DNA from: Achromobacter sp. MYb9
GTDB taxonomy: Bacteria > Pseudomonadota > Gammaproteobacteria > Burkholderiales > Burkholderiaceae_B
Length of the DNA stretch: 64,000 nucleotides
Reading direction: 5' to 3'
NCBI RefSeq assembly: GCF_002975275.1
Contig: NZ_PCOQ01000015.1
Span: 86,679 to 150,678, forward strand
This document shows, in pieces, positions 1 through 8,697 of the stretch. The notes below the pieces were generated by a model. The model made no database searches. It saw only the letters and a program-made list of their open reading frames with translations, and was not told where the DNA came from. The position numbers and the translations under genes were made by a program. Each line of letters begins with the position of its first letter. Position 1 is the first letter of the stretch.

Positions 1-75
1 ATAGCGTTCGGCATCGCCGCGGGAGCAGGACTGTTCCGTGGCCAAGCGCTTGGCCAGTCTTACGCTTTCGCTCAT
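1..75 (-). CDS. S4-domain RNA pseudouridine synthase, N-terminal fragment
   Basis: The reverse strand opens with ATG at 75 and reads 25 codons without a stop to the window edge. The peptide starts MSESVRLAKRLA and continues with CSRGDAERY. This matches the start of the S4 RNA-binding domain of RsuA/RluF-type pseudouridine synthases (typically VRLAKRLAE..CSRREAE). A purine-rich AGGCGG lies upstream of the ATG. Only the first strand and turn of the S4 fold are visible, so the catalytic aspartate and exact subfamily cannot be judged. Confidence 0.7.
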   Translation of the reverse strand, partial: MSESVRLAKRLATEQSCSRGDAERY

Positions 76-219
76 CGCGCCACCGCCTGGCATGCGGGCG
101 TGGCCGGTTGGGAAAGCGATTCAGGCGTGCTGTCAGCCAGCACAAATGGGTGCATCGTCATTAAGTATTGCCGGGGTGTTGCAAAACGCGGGCAAAGCGC
201 CCGCGGCGTCAGGCAGATG

Positions 220-1344
220 TTACGCCTTTTCCGGGGGCGGCTCGGGCAGCTTGCCGGCTGCCGTCTCCGGAATTTCCGCTGGCGCGGCGGGGGGCGGCAC
301 ATCGGCGATCCACGCATTCACGAGCGTCGACGTCACCGCCAGAATCACCGGCCCGATGAACAAACCGACGATGCCGAAAGCGAACATGCCGCCCAGCACG
401 CCGGACAGGATCAGCAGCAACGACAGGTTCACGCCGCGCTTGATCAACATGGGGCGCAGCAGGTTGTCCAGCATCGCGACCAGCACCGCCCAGATCAACA
501 GCAGGATCGCGGCCACCTTCATATCGTTCTGGAACAGCCAGATGACACCGCCCAGCATCGGCAGGAACGGGCCCAATTGCGCCAGGCACAGCATCACCAT
601 CAAGGCGGTCAGGATGCCCGCCGCAGGCACGCCCGCGATCCACAGCCCCACGCCACCCAGCACCGACTGCACCACGGCGGTCACCACGATGCCCAGCGCA
701 ACCGCCCGGATGGCCGCACCGGCCAGGCGGACCGCCGCCACGCCGCGCTGGCCGGCCAGCCGGTTCGCGAAACGCTTGACGAAGTCAGCCGCCGCCTCGC
801 CCTGGCTATACAGGATGCCGGCAATGACGATGGTGATGAGCATGTGCATGACGAACACGCCGACGATTGCCGCGTGGCTCAACAGCCAATGCGCCGCGAT
901 GGTGAGATAGGGTTCCAGCCGGGCCAGCAGGCCGCCCGCGCCTGCGTCGGACAAGGTTTGCCATTCCTGCGCGACCCGGGGGCCGGCCAGGGGAATGGCG
1001 CGCACCCAGCTTGGCGGCGCCAGCAGCGCGTAATCGGGCAGGCTTTTCACCGCCGCCATGATGGCCCCGCCATGTTCGGCCAGGGTGGATATCACCTGAT
1101 AAAGGGGTAGCACGATCACGAACAGCAGGATCAGCAGCATCACCCCAGTTGCCGCCCAGCGGCGGCCGCCAAGCCGCTGCTGGATGGCCAGCAGCACGGG
1201 CCAGGTCGCCACCACGATCGTGGTCGCCCAGATCAGTCCCGGCAGGAACGGCCTCAGGATGTAAAGGCTGCCCACCATCAAGGCGGACAAAATCACGATG
1301 ACAAGCAGGACTCGGGCAAGATCGACTGTAGGACGTGTATTCAC
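220..1344 (-). CDS. ydiK: AI-2E family inner-membrane permease (YdiK/PerM type)
   Basis: A 374-residue polytopic membrane protein starting at GTG with GGGAGC upstream. Hydrophobic pairs occur near residues 10-55 and 65-90. A long soluble region (about 95-145) is followed by more membrane segments and the conserved C-terminal PMLIKRGVNLSLLLIL stretch of the AI-2E transporter family. Length is close to E. coli YdiK (about 370). Family members are proposed exporters (AI-2, or Na+/H+ exchange in some); substrate cannot be read here. The last 30 residues are a Pro/Ala/Glu-rich cytoplasmic tail. It appears monocistronic, between a pseudouridine synthase and a divergent lipoprotein gene. Confidence 0.85.
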   Translation of the reverse strand: MNTRPTVDLARVLLVIVILSALMVGSLYILRPFLPGLIWATTIVVATWPVLLAIQQRLGGRRWAATGVMLLILLFVIVLPLYQVISTLAEHGGAIMAAVKSLPDYALLAPPSWVRAIPLAGPRVAQEWQTLSDAGAGGLLARLEPYLTIAAHWLLSHAAIVGVFVMHMLITIVIAGILYSQGEAAADFVKRFANRLAGQRGVAAVRLAGAAIRAVALGIVVTAVVQSVLGGVGLWIAGVPAAGILTALMVMLCLAQLGPFLPMLGGVIWLFQNDMKVAAILLLIWAVLVAMLDNLLRPMLIKRGVNLSLLLILSGVLGGMFAFGIVGLFIGPVILAVTSTLVNAWIADVPPPAAPAEIPETAAGKLPEPPPEKA

Positions 1345-1484
1345 CCGCTGCTCCCGGCAGGGCGGATCGCCCTGCGTGATGGCGCATCGCGGCCCGTGTG
1401 CGGCTGCTCGGGATGCGCATCGATGCGATTCTCGGCAATTTATCCGAAATTCACCCGCACTTGTATCTTGTCGTGAAATGCGTT

Positions 1485-1500
1485 GGGCACGCCGCTTGCT
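1485..1500 (+). promoter_or_regulatory. sigma-54 (-24/-12) promoter for the small lipoprotein gene
   Basis: GGGCACG-CCGC-TTGCT matches the sigma-54 consensus TGGCACG-N4-TTGCW except the first base, with GG and GC exactly 10 nt apart. It lies 96 bp before the ATG at 1597. The last 15 bases, and the rest of the element except the first base, are the same as the promoter in front of the topoisomerase gene at 45.6 kb. Confidence 0.75.
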
Positions 1501-1596
1501 CGGCGAACCGATGCCGCCCGAATTTGGAGGGCGATGGCGCCGGACGCTCCGGTCGCCGCCCGTCGGACGGCGTCCATATCTTCAGGAGGTACCCCC

Positions 1597-1782
1597 ATGA
1601 AACTCTTGCCCACCGCCGGCATATTGCTGGCCCTGGCGCTAGCCGGCTGCACCGCGCCCACTTCTTACAGTTCCAGCCCGCCGCGTAGCGACAGCACGAC
1701 CCAGGATCACGCCAACTACCATTCGGAAAACTTCGGGGAGCCTGACAACACCCCCTTCCAAGGCGTCTACCCTGGGCGTTAG
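1597..1782 (+). CDS. small lipoprotein
   Basis: A 61-residue protein preceded by a strong AGGAGG at 1584-1589. Residues 1-19 form a signal peptide ending in the lipobox LALAGC, so Cys19 should be lipidated. The mature part (about 43 residues) is Ser/Thr/Asn-rich, polar and probably unstructured. It ends NTPFQGVYPGR. There is no aspartate directly after the lipobox Cys (the next residues are TAPT), so outer-membrane sorting is likely. No family recognised. The sigma-54 element upstream ties it to the small-protein set controlled from the 51-59 kb module. Confidence 0.8.
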   Translation: MKLLPTAGILLALALAGCTAPTSYSSSPPRSDSTTQDHANYHSENFGEPDNTPFQGVYPGR

Positions 1783-1814
1783 GGCTGCCGTTGTCGCGGC
1801 GCGGTGGTTGCCGC

Positions 1815-2852
1815 CTAGTCGGTCGCCGCGACGGCGCTGGCGGCCGCGGCGGCGGCTTTTTCGTTGGCCAGCGCCATCAAATGGCGCGTCAGTTCGGCCA
1901 GTTGCGCGTCTTTTTGCTCCAGCTGGCCCAGCAGCGATGCCGCCTGGGCGTCCACCGTGCCCAGCCGGGATTCCAGCGCCGCCTCGCGCTGCCGAGCCGC
2001 CGCCAAGGCATCGCCCGCGGCCCGCTCGCTGGCCAGCAGCCGTTGCTGGACTGTAGCGACGTCGCTGCGCAAGGTCTGCGCGCCCTGCTCCGCCACGCGC
2101 TTGGCCTCTTGCGCGTCGGCCAATGCCGCCTGCCATTGCGCCGCTTGCCGCTGGTTGACGGCCTGGGCCTCGTCCAGCCGCGCCTGTAGCTTCTTGACTG
2201 CCCCGCGCTCTGCGTCCAGCTCGTTCAGCCAACGCCGCTCGTGTGCGGCATGGCGCGTCTCTGTCGTCTCAAGCGCCTGGGCATGCAGGCTGCGCTGCTT
2301 TTCGGCCTCGGTCAGCAACGTTTGGACGGCGCTTCGCGCATCTTCCAGTTGCAAGTGGTTCTGCTTGAGTTGATCGTCGCGCTGGCGCAGCTGGTGTTCC
2401 GCCGCCCGCAAGCGGTCTTCCGTGGCCGCCAATTGGGCGGTGGCCACTCTAAGGCTTTCTTGCAGATCTCTTTCCCGGTTGGCCAGCTGGATTTCGCGTT
2501 GCTGCAATTGCTCGGCGTCGGCGGCCAGGCGTTCCCCTTCTTGCGCCAGTTCGCCCCACCGCTGCCGATATGCCTCGGCTTGGTCGGCGCGCGCCTCGGC
2601 CAACGCGGTTTCCCAGAAATGCGCGGCAGCCTGCGCGATCGGGTCCGGCACGGCCGGCGACGCCGCGAATGCACCCGGGTCTTTGATGCGGGCGCCCAGC
2701 GCCCGGAACCACGTTTCCAGATGCGGGCTGACGGTGTTGGGCGACCCGCGGCCGATCTTCTGCCGCACCCGTTCGATCGTGGGCCGGGCGCCTTCCAACA
2801 ACAGCGCGTCGGCGGCGGTCCAGACGTCGGTTTCGGTAATTCCTGTGGCCAT
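1815..2852 (-). CDS. KfrA-type DNA-binding coiled-coil protein
   Basis: 345 residues. The N-terminal part (about 5-125) resembles the KfrA_N domain, with a helix-turn-helix in GARPTIERVRQKIGRGS followed by NTVSPHLETW. Residues about 130-330 are an almost continuous Gln/Glu/Ala/Leu-rich heptad coiled coil. KfrA of IncP plasmids is an autorepressor that forms filaments and helps plasmid segregation; chromosomal homologues are poorly characterised. The gene faces away from the MerR/recombinase pair, across an AT-rich region with inverted repeats that could be its own operator. Confidence 0.8.
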   Translation of the reverse strand: MATGITETDVWTAADALLLEGARPTIERVRQKIGRGSPNTVSPHLETWFRALGARIKDPGAFAASPAVPDPIAQAAAHFWETALAEARADQAEAYRQRWGELAQEGERLAADAEQLQQREIQLANRERDLQESLRVATAQLAATEDRLRAAEHQLRQRDDQLKQNHLQLEDARSAVQTLLTEAEKQRSLHAQALETTETRHAAHERRWLNELDAERGAVKKLQARLDEAQAVNQRQAAQWQAALADAQEAKRVAEQGAQTLRSDVATVQQRLLASERAAGDALAAARQREAALESRLGTVDAQAASLLGQLEQKDAQLAELTRHLMALANEKAAAAAASAVAATD

Positions 2853-2900
2853 GGCCCGCGTGCTCCGTGATTGGCTGGCGCCTTGATGTCTAATTAGTCA

Positions 2901-2964
2901 CGATAATGGAACCTTATCGCGAGTTAAATCTCATATATGTAAGATATCATACAGCATACGTATG
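2901..2964. promoter_or_regulatory. AT-rich palindrome cluster between kfrA-like and merR genes
   Basis: Within an unusually AT-rich stretch there are an inverted repeat CGATAA-N7-TTATCG (2901-2919), the palindrome CATATATG (2932-2939) and the palindrome CATACGTATG (2955-2964). It begins 49 bp upstream of the kfrA-like start on the other strand. Autoregulation by the KfrA-like protein is inference; the MerR protein is an alternative binder. Confidence 0.45.
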
Positions 2965-3113
2965 TTTTATGTAATAAAAAAGAAAACCGCCAATGGCGCA
3001 TGCGACGGCGGGCACCGCCGCGCAAAAAGCGCCCTCGCCAATCCGCCACCGCTTGACCTTGACCGCATGGCAGGCCGGAAGCTGCAAGCTGGTTTCAACG
3101 GACAGGAGGTCAC

Positions 3114-3536
3114 ATGAACCACCGTATTTCCCCCTTGCAGGCACATTCCTTCCCCGCTCGGCCAGCGCCCGCCGGAAACGAGCCTCGATGGGCAATCGAA
3201 GAGGTCACGGCGCGCGCCGATGTCTCGGAACGGCTGGTACGTTATTGCGACGTGCAAGGCTTGCTTGGCAGCGCTAAGCGCACCGGCGCCACCGGGCGGC
3301 GCTACACCCCCGACGACATCTCCGTACTACGCTTTATCCGGCGAACCCATGTTCTGGGATTCGGCATAAACGAGATTGCCCAATTACTGGCGTTGTGGCG
3401 CGGCGGTCAGGCGCCGCAGCGCGTGCTGCAACGCCTGGTGAACGCGTATCCCGATGCGCAACACCCCTCCTGCCCTATCCTGGAAGCACTGATACACGCA
3501 GGGCAAACCCGGTCGAGCCCTGCGCCTTTGCCATAA
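3114..3536 (+). CDS. MerR-family transcriptional regulator
   Basis: 140 residues with AGGAGG 8-13 nt before the ATG. After a 25-residue polar extension comes a MerR winged helix: WAIEEVTARADVSERLVRYC, then GRRYTPDDISVLRFI and a FGINEIAQLLALW segment. This corresponds to the HTH, wing and second HTH of the MerR family. The effector region (about 100-140) is short and has a single Cys (in HPSCPILEAL), so it lacks the paired metal-binding cysteines of MerR or CueR. The recombinase gene starts 40 bp downstream on the same strand, suggesting co-transcription. Confidence 0.85.
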   Translation: MNHRISPLQAHSFPARPAPAGNEPRWAIEEVTARADVSERLVRYCDVQGLLGSAKRTGATGRRYTPDDISVLRFIRRTHVLGFGINEIAQLLALWRGGQAPQRVLQRLVNAYPDAQHPSCPILEALIHAGQTRSSPAPLP

Positions 3537-3575
3537 AATCACGGTGCCCATGACACGTATCCAAGCCCTTCCCTC

Positions 3576-4655
3576 ATGCAGCTGACCCTGCCCGCCTCGC
3601 TGCCCTTGCTGGATCCGCACGCGCTGGATGCCCAGGCCGATGCCGCGGTCCGCAGCCTGATGCGGGAAGGCAGTTCCGCCAACACCGCCGCCAGTTACCG
3701 CGCGGCCATCCGATACTGGACGGCGTGGTTCGAACTGCGCTATGGGCAGCCGTTCACGTTGCCTTTGCCGGAAACGGCCGTAATTCAATTCGTCGTGGAC
3801 CACGTCCAACGGACGACCGACCAGGGCCTGAAATGGGAATTGCCGTTGGCGCTGGACCAGGAGCTCGTGCGCCTGAAGGCCAAAGGCAAGCTGGGCGCGC
3901 CCAGCCTGAACACGGTGCTGCAACGCTTGTCCGTGCTGTCAAAGGCCCATGAACTGCTGGGCCACGCCAACCCCTGCCGCGCGGCGCCTATGCGCGAGCT
4001 GCTGGCCAAGACCCGCCGCGCCTATGCCCGGCGGGGCGTCACGCCCGCCAAGAAAGAAGCGCTGACCCGCGAACCCTTGCAGGCGATGCTGGCCACCTGC
4101 GACGACACCCTGCGGGGCGTGCGCGACCGCGCCTTGCTGCTGTTCGCCTGGGCAAGCGGCGGCCGCCGCCGCTCGGAAGTCGTGCGGGCAACGATTGAAA
4201 ACACGACGCGCACGGGCGAAGGCTTTCTTTATACGTTGGCGCATTCCAAGACCAATCAAGCGGGCGTGACGCGCGCGGACGACCAGAAGCCCATCGCCGG
4301 ATCCGCCGCGCAGGCGCTGGACGCGTGGCTTGCCGCCAGCGGCATCCGCCAGGGCCCGATCTTTCGCCGCGTGCGTCGCGGCGACATCATCGGCGAACCC
4401 TTGGCGGCCGCCGCGGTCCGCGACATCGTGCGGCAACGCTGTAGACAGGCTGGCCTGGAAGGCGACTTTTCGGCGCACAGCCTGCGCTCGGGTTTCGTTA
4501 CCGAGGCCGGCCGGCGCAATGTGCCGCTGGGCGACACGATGGCCATGACCGGGCACGCCAGCGTGGCCACGGTGATGGGCTATTTCCGTGCGGGCGCGGC
4601 GGCACGATCTCCCGCGGCGCGGCTATTGGACGAGCCCGACACAAACGGCCTATAG
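3576..4655 (+). CDS. tyrosine recombinase / site-specific integrase
   Basis: 359 residues. The N-terminal SAM-like core-binding domain spans about 25-150. The catalytic domain has Arg in GGRRRSE (about 197-200), the box II HSLR pair (His301, Arg304), Gly-His at 326-327 and the nucleophile Tyr336 in VMGYFRAG. All expected catalytic residues are present, so it should be active. No tRNA, attachment repeats or phage genes are visible nearby. With the KfrA-like and MerR neighbours it looks like a resident chromosomal recombinase module rather than a fresh prophage integrase. Confidence 0.88.
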   Translation: MQLTLPASLPLLDPHALDAQADAAVRSLMREGSSANTAASYRAAIRYWTAWFELRYGQPFTLPLPETAVIQFVVDHVQRTTDQGLKWELPLALDQELVRLKAKGKLGAPSLNTVLQRLSVLSKAHELLGHANPCRAAPMRELLAKTRRAYARRGVTPAKKEALTREPLQAMLATCDDTLRGVRDRALLLFAWASGGRRRSEVVRATIENTTRTGEGFLYTLAHSKTNQAGVTRADDQKPIAGSAAQALDAWLAASGIRQGPIFRRVRRGDIIGEPLAAAAVRDIVRQRCRQAGLEGDFSAHSLRSGFVTEAGRRNVPLGDTMAMTGHASVATVMGYFRAGAAARSPAARLLDEPDTNGL

Positions 4656-4825
4656 ATCCGTGTCCGCGTTGTCGTAATAGTGGGAGTCGGCCGCCGCAAG
4701 GATCTTTGTCGTGTTTACAATCAGCGGAACTCGCACGCGGCCATGCCTGCCGGCATTCCGCTCCCCGCTTTTTCCACCAGCAGCCTGGCGCCGCGCCTGC
4801 CCCGTTCCCTCGTCCGCTCCGACTC

Positions 4826-6376
4826 ATGCGAATCAACCTACGCGGGCTTGTGCTTGCGCTTACCGTATTTAGTGCCGCCGCTGCGACGGCCAACGCCCTG
4901 TATGCCAGCTACCGCGTGCAACGCGACCTGCTCATCACCAACACGCTGGAGTCGAACCGGGTGTATGCGGCCAAGCTGGCCGAAAGCGCCGGCAACTTCC
5001 TGAAGGCGGCACAGCAGCAGCTGGCCTACAGCGCACGACATATGGCCGTGCAAGTCGATGCGCCTGACGTCCTGGCCGCCGAAGTCGCGCGCGTACAGGA
5101 ACAGACCGAGAGCTTCAACTCCGTGGGCATTGTCGGCGCCGACGGCGTCATTCTGGCCACGACGCACAACTTCCGGAACTTCCTCGGCACGCGGGTCGAC
5201 AGCCCGGGCAGCCGCGAGGCGTTTCAGGCCCGCCAGCCGGTGATCAGCAAGCCCTATGTGTCGATCGCCGGCAACATGCTCATCAACCTGTCGCACCCGA
5301 TCTATTCCAATGACGGCCGCTATTTGGGCTATATCGCCGGCTCGATCTATCTGCGCAATGAAAGCGCTTTGCAGGAGTTGCTGGGCAAGCACCACTATCA
5401 AGACGGCTCGTATCTCTTCGTGGTGGACGGCGACGGCCAGTTGATCTATCACGTGGACCCCACCCGGGTGGGCGAAAACGTCTTGCGCAATCCGGTGGTC
5501 GCGGCGGTGACCAAAGGCCGGTCCGGCGCGCAGCGCGTGGTCAACACCAAGGGCGTGGATATGCTTGCGGGCTACGCGGCTGAACCGATCAGCGGCTGGG
5601 GCATCATCGCGCAGCGGCCGGCCGACGTCACCTTGAAACCGATAAACGCACTGATCTGGACGCTGATCGGCTATGCAACGCCGCTGGCGCTGGTGTTTCT
5701 TGCGGCCATCTGGTGGTGTGCCCGGCTGATCTCGCGTCCTTTGTCCCAACTGGCCACCAACGTCGAGCATCAAGACGTGGCGGTGGCGATGCAGCGCGTG
5801 CAGTCGGTCAAGGCCTGGTATTTCGAGGCCGAGCGCTTGAAGCGCGCGGTGATCTGGAGCTTCACCGCGCTGCAAGACAAGATTGGCAAGCTGAACCTGG
5901 CCAGCATCACCGACCCGTTGACCGGCCTGCGCAACCGGCGCGGCACGCAGGATGCCGTCCAGGATCTGCAAGCCTCGGGCACGCCGTTCACGGTCGTTGC
6001 GCTGGATATCGACCACTTCAAGCGGGTGAACGACACGTACGGCCATGCCACGGGTGACGAGGTCATCCGCGGCATGGCGCAGTTGATGCGCGACTGCTCA
6101 CGCCCCTCGGACATCCTTTGCCGCAACGGCGGCGAAGAGTTTCTGATCCTGCTGCCCAACGTTGGCGTCAAGGAAGCCAGCCAGATCGCCGAGCGGCTGC
6201 GCGCGCGCCTGGCCGATCGTCCCGTGCATGGGGTAAGCGACATTACGGTGTCGGCCGGCGTAGCGCAATGGCCGTCATGCGGTCCGGACATCGGGCAGGT
6301 GTTCGAAGCGGCGGATGAAGCGCTGTATGCCGCCAAACAACAAGGCAGAAACCGCGTCGTCGTGCACGGCGCATGA
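4826..6376 (+). CDS. membrane diguanylate cyclase with periplasmic Cache sensor
   Basis: 516 residues from the ATG at 4826, which begins MRINLRGLVLALTVF; an in-frame upstream extension has no membrane signal. One TM helix lies near 6-26. A periplasmic dCache-like domain (about 30-275) contains the typical GTRVDSPGSREAF and YLFVVDGDG segments. A second TM lies near 275-305. The C-terminal GGDEF domain carries GGEEF at 435-439 and an RPSD inhibitory-site motif five residues before it. The enzyme should therefore make cyclic di-GMP and be product-inhibited. The ligand is unknown. It stands alone upstream of the porin. Confidence 0.9.
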   Translation: MRINLRGLVLALTVFSAAAATANALYASYRVQRDLLITNTLESNRVYAAKLAESAGNFLKAAQQQLAYSARHMAVQVDAPDVLAAEVARVQEQTESFNSVGIVGADGVILATTHNFRNFLGTRVDSPGSREAFQARQPVISKPYVSIAGNMLINLSHPIYSNDGRYLGYIAGSIYLRNESALQELLGKHHYQDGSYLFVVDGDGQLIYHVDPTRVGENVLRNPVVAAVTKGRSGAQRVVNTKGVDMLAGYAAEPISGWGIIAQRPADVTLKPINALIWTLIGYATPLALVFLAAIWWCARLISRPLSQLATNVEHQDVAVAMQRVQSVKAWYFEAERLKRAVIWSFTALQDKIGKLNLASITDPLTGLRNRRGTQDAVQDLQASGTPFTVVALDIDHFKRVNDTYGHATGDEVIRGMAQLMRDCSRPSDILCRNGGEEFLILLPNVGVKEASQIAERLRARLADRPVHGVSDITVSAGVAQWPSCGPDIGQVFEAADEALYAAKQQGRNRVVVHGA

Positions 6377-6443
6377 TGGCCACGCCTGTGGCGGCCACCC
6401 ATCATTCGCCAATTCTTGCGGTACGCGCCCCGCAATATCAGTT

Positions 6444-6460
6444 AGACGGTCAAACCGTCT
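6444..6460. repeat. inverted repeat between the cyclase and porin genes
   Basis: AGACGGT-CAA-ACCGTCT is a perfect 7-bp inverted repeat with a 3-nt loop. No T-run follows on either side, so an operator for the porin gene (starts 6587) is as likely as a weak terminator for the cyclase gene (ends 6376). Confidence 0.4.
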
Positions 6461-6586
6461 GATTCCCGCTTGGGCCCTCCGGCCGGGCACCTAGACTCCC
6501 CTTACCTCGCGCAACCCGCCTCTCACGGCGGCCACCGAGGATTCTTGTGCGCCTCGACGCGCACTGGTCTTTCAAAGGGGAATCTC

Positions 6587-7633
6587 ATGATCGCAGCAAG
6601 AACGACATGCCGCGCGCTGGTCGCGGTATTGGCGGCGCTATCCGCAGGCGGCGCCGTGGCGCAGGCGGCTACCACCGGCGTCACGCTCTATGGCCTGATC
6701 GACCTGGGATTGGGCTACGAGCGCCAGCGCCAGGCCGCTAGCACTGGCACCGGCAGCGCATCCTCGCGCCTGTCCATGAAAGACGGCACGCGTTCCGGTT
6801 CGCGCTGGGGGTTGCGCGCCGTGGAAGACCTGGGCAATGGGTACAGCGTCGTGTTCCGGCTGGAGAGCGGGTTCCAGGCCTCGGACGGCACGCAAGGACA
6901 AGGCCGATTGTTCGGCAGATGGGCTTACCTGGGCCTGGCGGGGCCATTCGGCGAAATGCGCGCCGGCCGCCAACAGGTATTGAGCGACAGCTGGGGAGGC
7001 ATCGCATCGCCTTTCGGCACCAGCTGGAGCGGCGCCGCGGCCTCCGTCACGCTGGGCTACAACGACGGCGACTTCGGGTCCAGCGGACGGGTCAATAATG
7101 CGTTGATCTACCGAACCCCCGTCTTGCAAGGCTGGCAGGCTGGCTTGGGCTACAGCTTTTCCGCGCACGACGAAGACCGGTTCGCCACCGCCGACCATGA
7201 CCGCGTATGGACCGCCGGCTTGCGCTATCGGAATGGGCCGCTATCCACGGCCTTCACCTACGAGCGATTGAACCCGAACGCCCGGGATCCCAACGCCAAG
7301 CGAGCCGCCAACCTTCAGCTGGGCGCCATGTATGACTTCGAATGGATGCAATTGCACGCGGGCTATGGCCGTTTGCGCGATCCCAACACGGGTCCGTCGG
7401 CGGGATTCAGCCGCATCAACACGTTCGTGGGCGGGGCCAGCCTTCCCGTCAACCGTCGCGGCCGCGTGCTGGCGGCCTACCAGCGTGCCACGGCATCGCG
7501 CATCAAGGGATGGGGCCTGGGCTATCAGCACGACCTGTCCAAGCGCACCAACCTTTACGCCCTGCTGGACCGCGTGGACAGGCGGCAGTCGCACATGCTG
7601 CAAACCGTGATGGGAATAAGGCACCACTTCTAG
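6587..7633 (+). CDS. Gram-negative outer membrane porin
   Basis: 348 residues, start chosen at the ATG behind AAAGGGGA. A signal peptide ends near AQAA (about residue 26). The mature start TTGVTLYGLIDLGLGYE is the hallmark first strand of neisserial/Burkholderiales trimeric porins. SRWGLRAVEDLGNGYSVVFRLE and RWAYLGL.GPFGEMRAGRQ are the conserved early strands. The chain ends in MGIRHHF with C-terminal Phe, the BAM targeting signal. Length is typical (340-390). Selectivity cannot be predicted. Confidence 0.92.
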   Translation: MIAARTTCRALVAVLAALSAGGAVAQAATTGVTLYGLIDLGLGYERQRQAASTGTGSASSRLSMKDGTRSGSRWGLRAVEDLGNGYSVVFRLESGFQASDGTQGQGRLFGRWAYLGLAGPFGEMRAGRQQVLSDSWGGIASPFGTSWSGAAASVTLGYNDGDFGSSGRVNNALIYRTPVLQGWQAGLGYSFSAHDEDRFATADHDRVWTAGLRYRNGPLSTAFTYERLNPNARDPNAKRAANLQLGAMYDFEWMQLHAGYGRLRDPNTGPSAGFSRINTFVGGASLPVNRRGRVLAAYQRATASRIKGWGLGYQHDLSKRTNLYALLDRVDRRQSHMLQTVMGIRHHF

Positions 7634-7654
7634 GCCGCGCGCCCGGCCAGGGGG

Positions 7655-8389
7655 CTACACCAGCATCGGCCAAAACGTGGGCGCCAGCCGCAGCCACATT
7701 TCGGTGCTCATCGCATCTGGCCGGCGCTTTGGCAAGCCGGTGCTGTGCTTCAGCCTGTCTCCCTGGCAGGCGAAGACGATGCGGTGCGCGTGTGAAAGGT
7801 CGTTGACCACCAGCACCGACCCGGCAAAACGCTGTTTGATCCGGCTTAGATAACCGTCGTACCCGGGGTTCGACGCATGGAAGTTGCACACCATCATGCC
7901 GTCTGGCGCCATCGCATTGAAGCAGCCGTCGTAAAAGGCATCCGTCGTCAATTGCCGCGGCAGGCCATTGATGTCGTAGCCGTCCACCAGCAGGGCGTCG
8001 TACTCGTTCCGGTACTGCTGGATCAATGCCGCGCCATCGCCTTGCAGGACGGCGAAACGATGATCGTCCCGTGGCACCTGAAACGAATCCCGCAACGCAA
8101 TGACGTGGGGGTTGATCTCGAACACGTCGATGTGGGCGGACGGCAGTTGTTGGTAGCAGAATTTGGCCAGCGACCCTCCTCCCAGTCCGACCATCGCAAT
8201 ACGCCGCGGCTCGGGGTTGAAGAGCAGGAACGCCATCATGAGGCGCGTGTATTCCAGGTTCAGCGCAGACGGGTCTTTCGTCCACATGCGGCTCTGGATT
8301 TCGGCATGGGAAAACATGAGCGACCGCGACGTCGCCGTGGCATAGATGAATGGCCTAACCTGTTGATGGTTTGATGTGTTTTCAGGCAT
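7655..8389 (-). CDS. spermidine-synthase-like methyltransferase-fold protein
   Basis: 244 residues. A Rossmann-type core shows VGLGGGSLAKF (SAM/dcSAM binding), the acidic strand end DVFEINPHVI and DALLVDGYD, in the spacing of the SpeE family. It is shorter than true spermidine synthases (about 280-290) and lacks most of the N-terminal beta domain. Many such proteins are annotated as spermidine synthase but are not proven to make polyamines. The gene is convergent with the porin. Confidence 0.75.
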   Translation of the reverse strand: MPENTSNHQQVRPFIYATATSRSLMFSHAEIQSRMWTKDPSALNLEYTRLMMAFLLFNPEPRRIAMVGLGGGSLAKFCYQQLPSAHIDVFEINPHVIALRDSFQVPRDDHRFAVLQGDGAALIQQYRNEYDALLVDGYDINGLPRQLTTDAFYDGCFNAMAPDGMMVCNFHASNPGYDGYLSRIKQRFAGSVLVVNDLSHAHRIVFACQGDRLKHSTGLPKRRPDAMSTEMWLRLAPTFWPMLV

Positions 8390-8478
8390 TCCGAATACTC
8401 GCCAGGGTCAAATTGAGGGTGCCCGGCCGCCGCCCAAGGATGCGTCCGCCCGCCGCTCGCGCAGTCAAAGCGCCGCCA

Positions 8479-8505
8479 GCATGCGACATACCGCATGCGA
8501 CATAC
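8479..8505. repeat. tandem 13-bp direct repeat
   Basis: GCATGCGACATAC occurs twice (8479-8491 and 8493-8505), followed directly by the palindrome GGCATGCC at 8506-8513. It sits in the 308-bp gap 8390-8697 upstream of the spermidine-synthase-like gene. The only other structure recognised in that gap is the hairpin at 8604-8628. Confidence 0.5.
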
Positions 8506-8603
8506 GGCATGCCGGCGGAAAGCGCGGGGTCGGGAAAGCGTAAGGGGCAAGGCCGGCGCGTTCGAACGGCGCCACGACGGGGCGTAAGCGAACGACATAA
8601 TCA

Positions 8604-8628
8604 AACGGCGCGCACCAGGCGCGCCGTT
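8604..8628 (-). terminator. probable terminator of the 50-residue protein gene
   Basis: AACGGCGCGC-ACCAG-GCGCGCCGTT is a perfect 10-bp stem with a 5-nt loop. Read on the reverse strand it is followed by TTTGATTATG and lies 70 bp after the stop of the gene at 8698-8850. Confidence 0.6.
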
Positions 8629-8697
8629 CGAAATCGGTCAATCAGGATTGAATCAGCCTGGCAGTACAGGCCGGACGCCAAGCGTCAGGGGAAGGGA

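Noticed and set aside
3576..4655. Prophage or genomic island anchored by the integrase
   Set aside because: No tRNA target, attachment repeats, phage structural genes or composition shift beyond the short AT-rich gap were seen in the flanks.
4838..6046. A 402-codon reverse open frame inside the diguanylate cyclase gene
   Set aside because: Shadow of the GGDEF gene; no recognised protein features.
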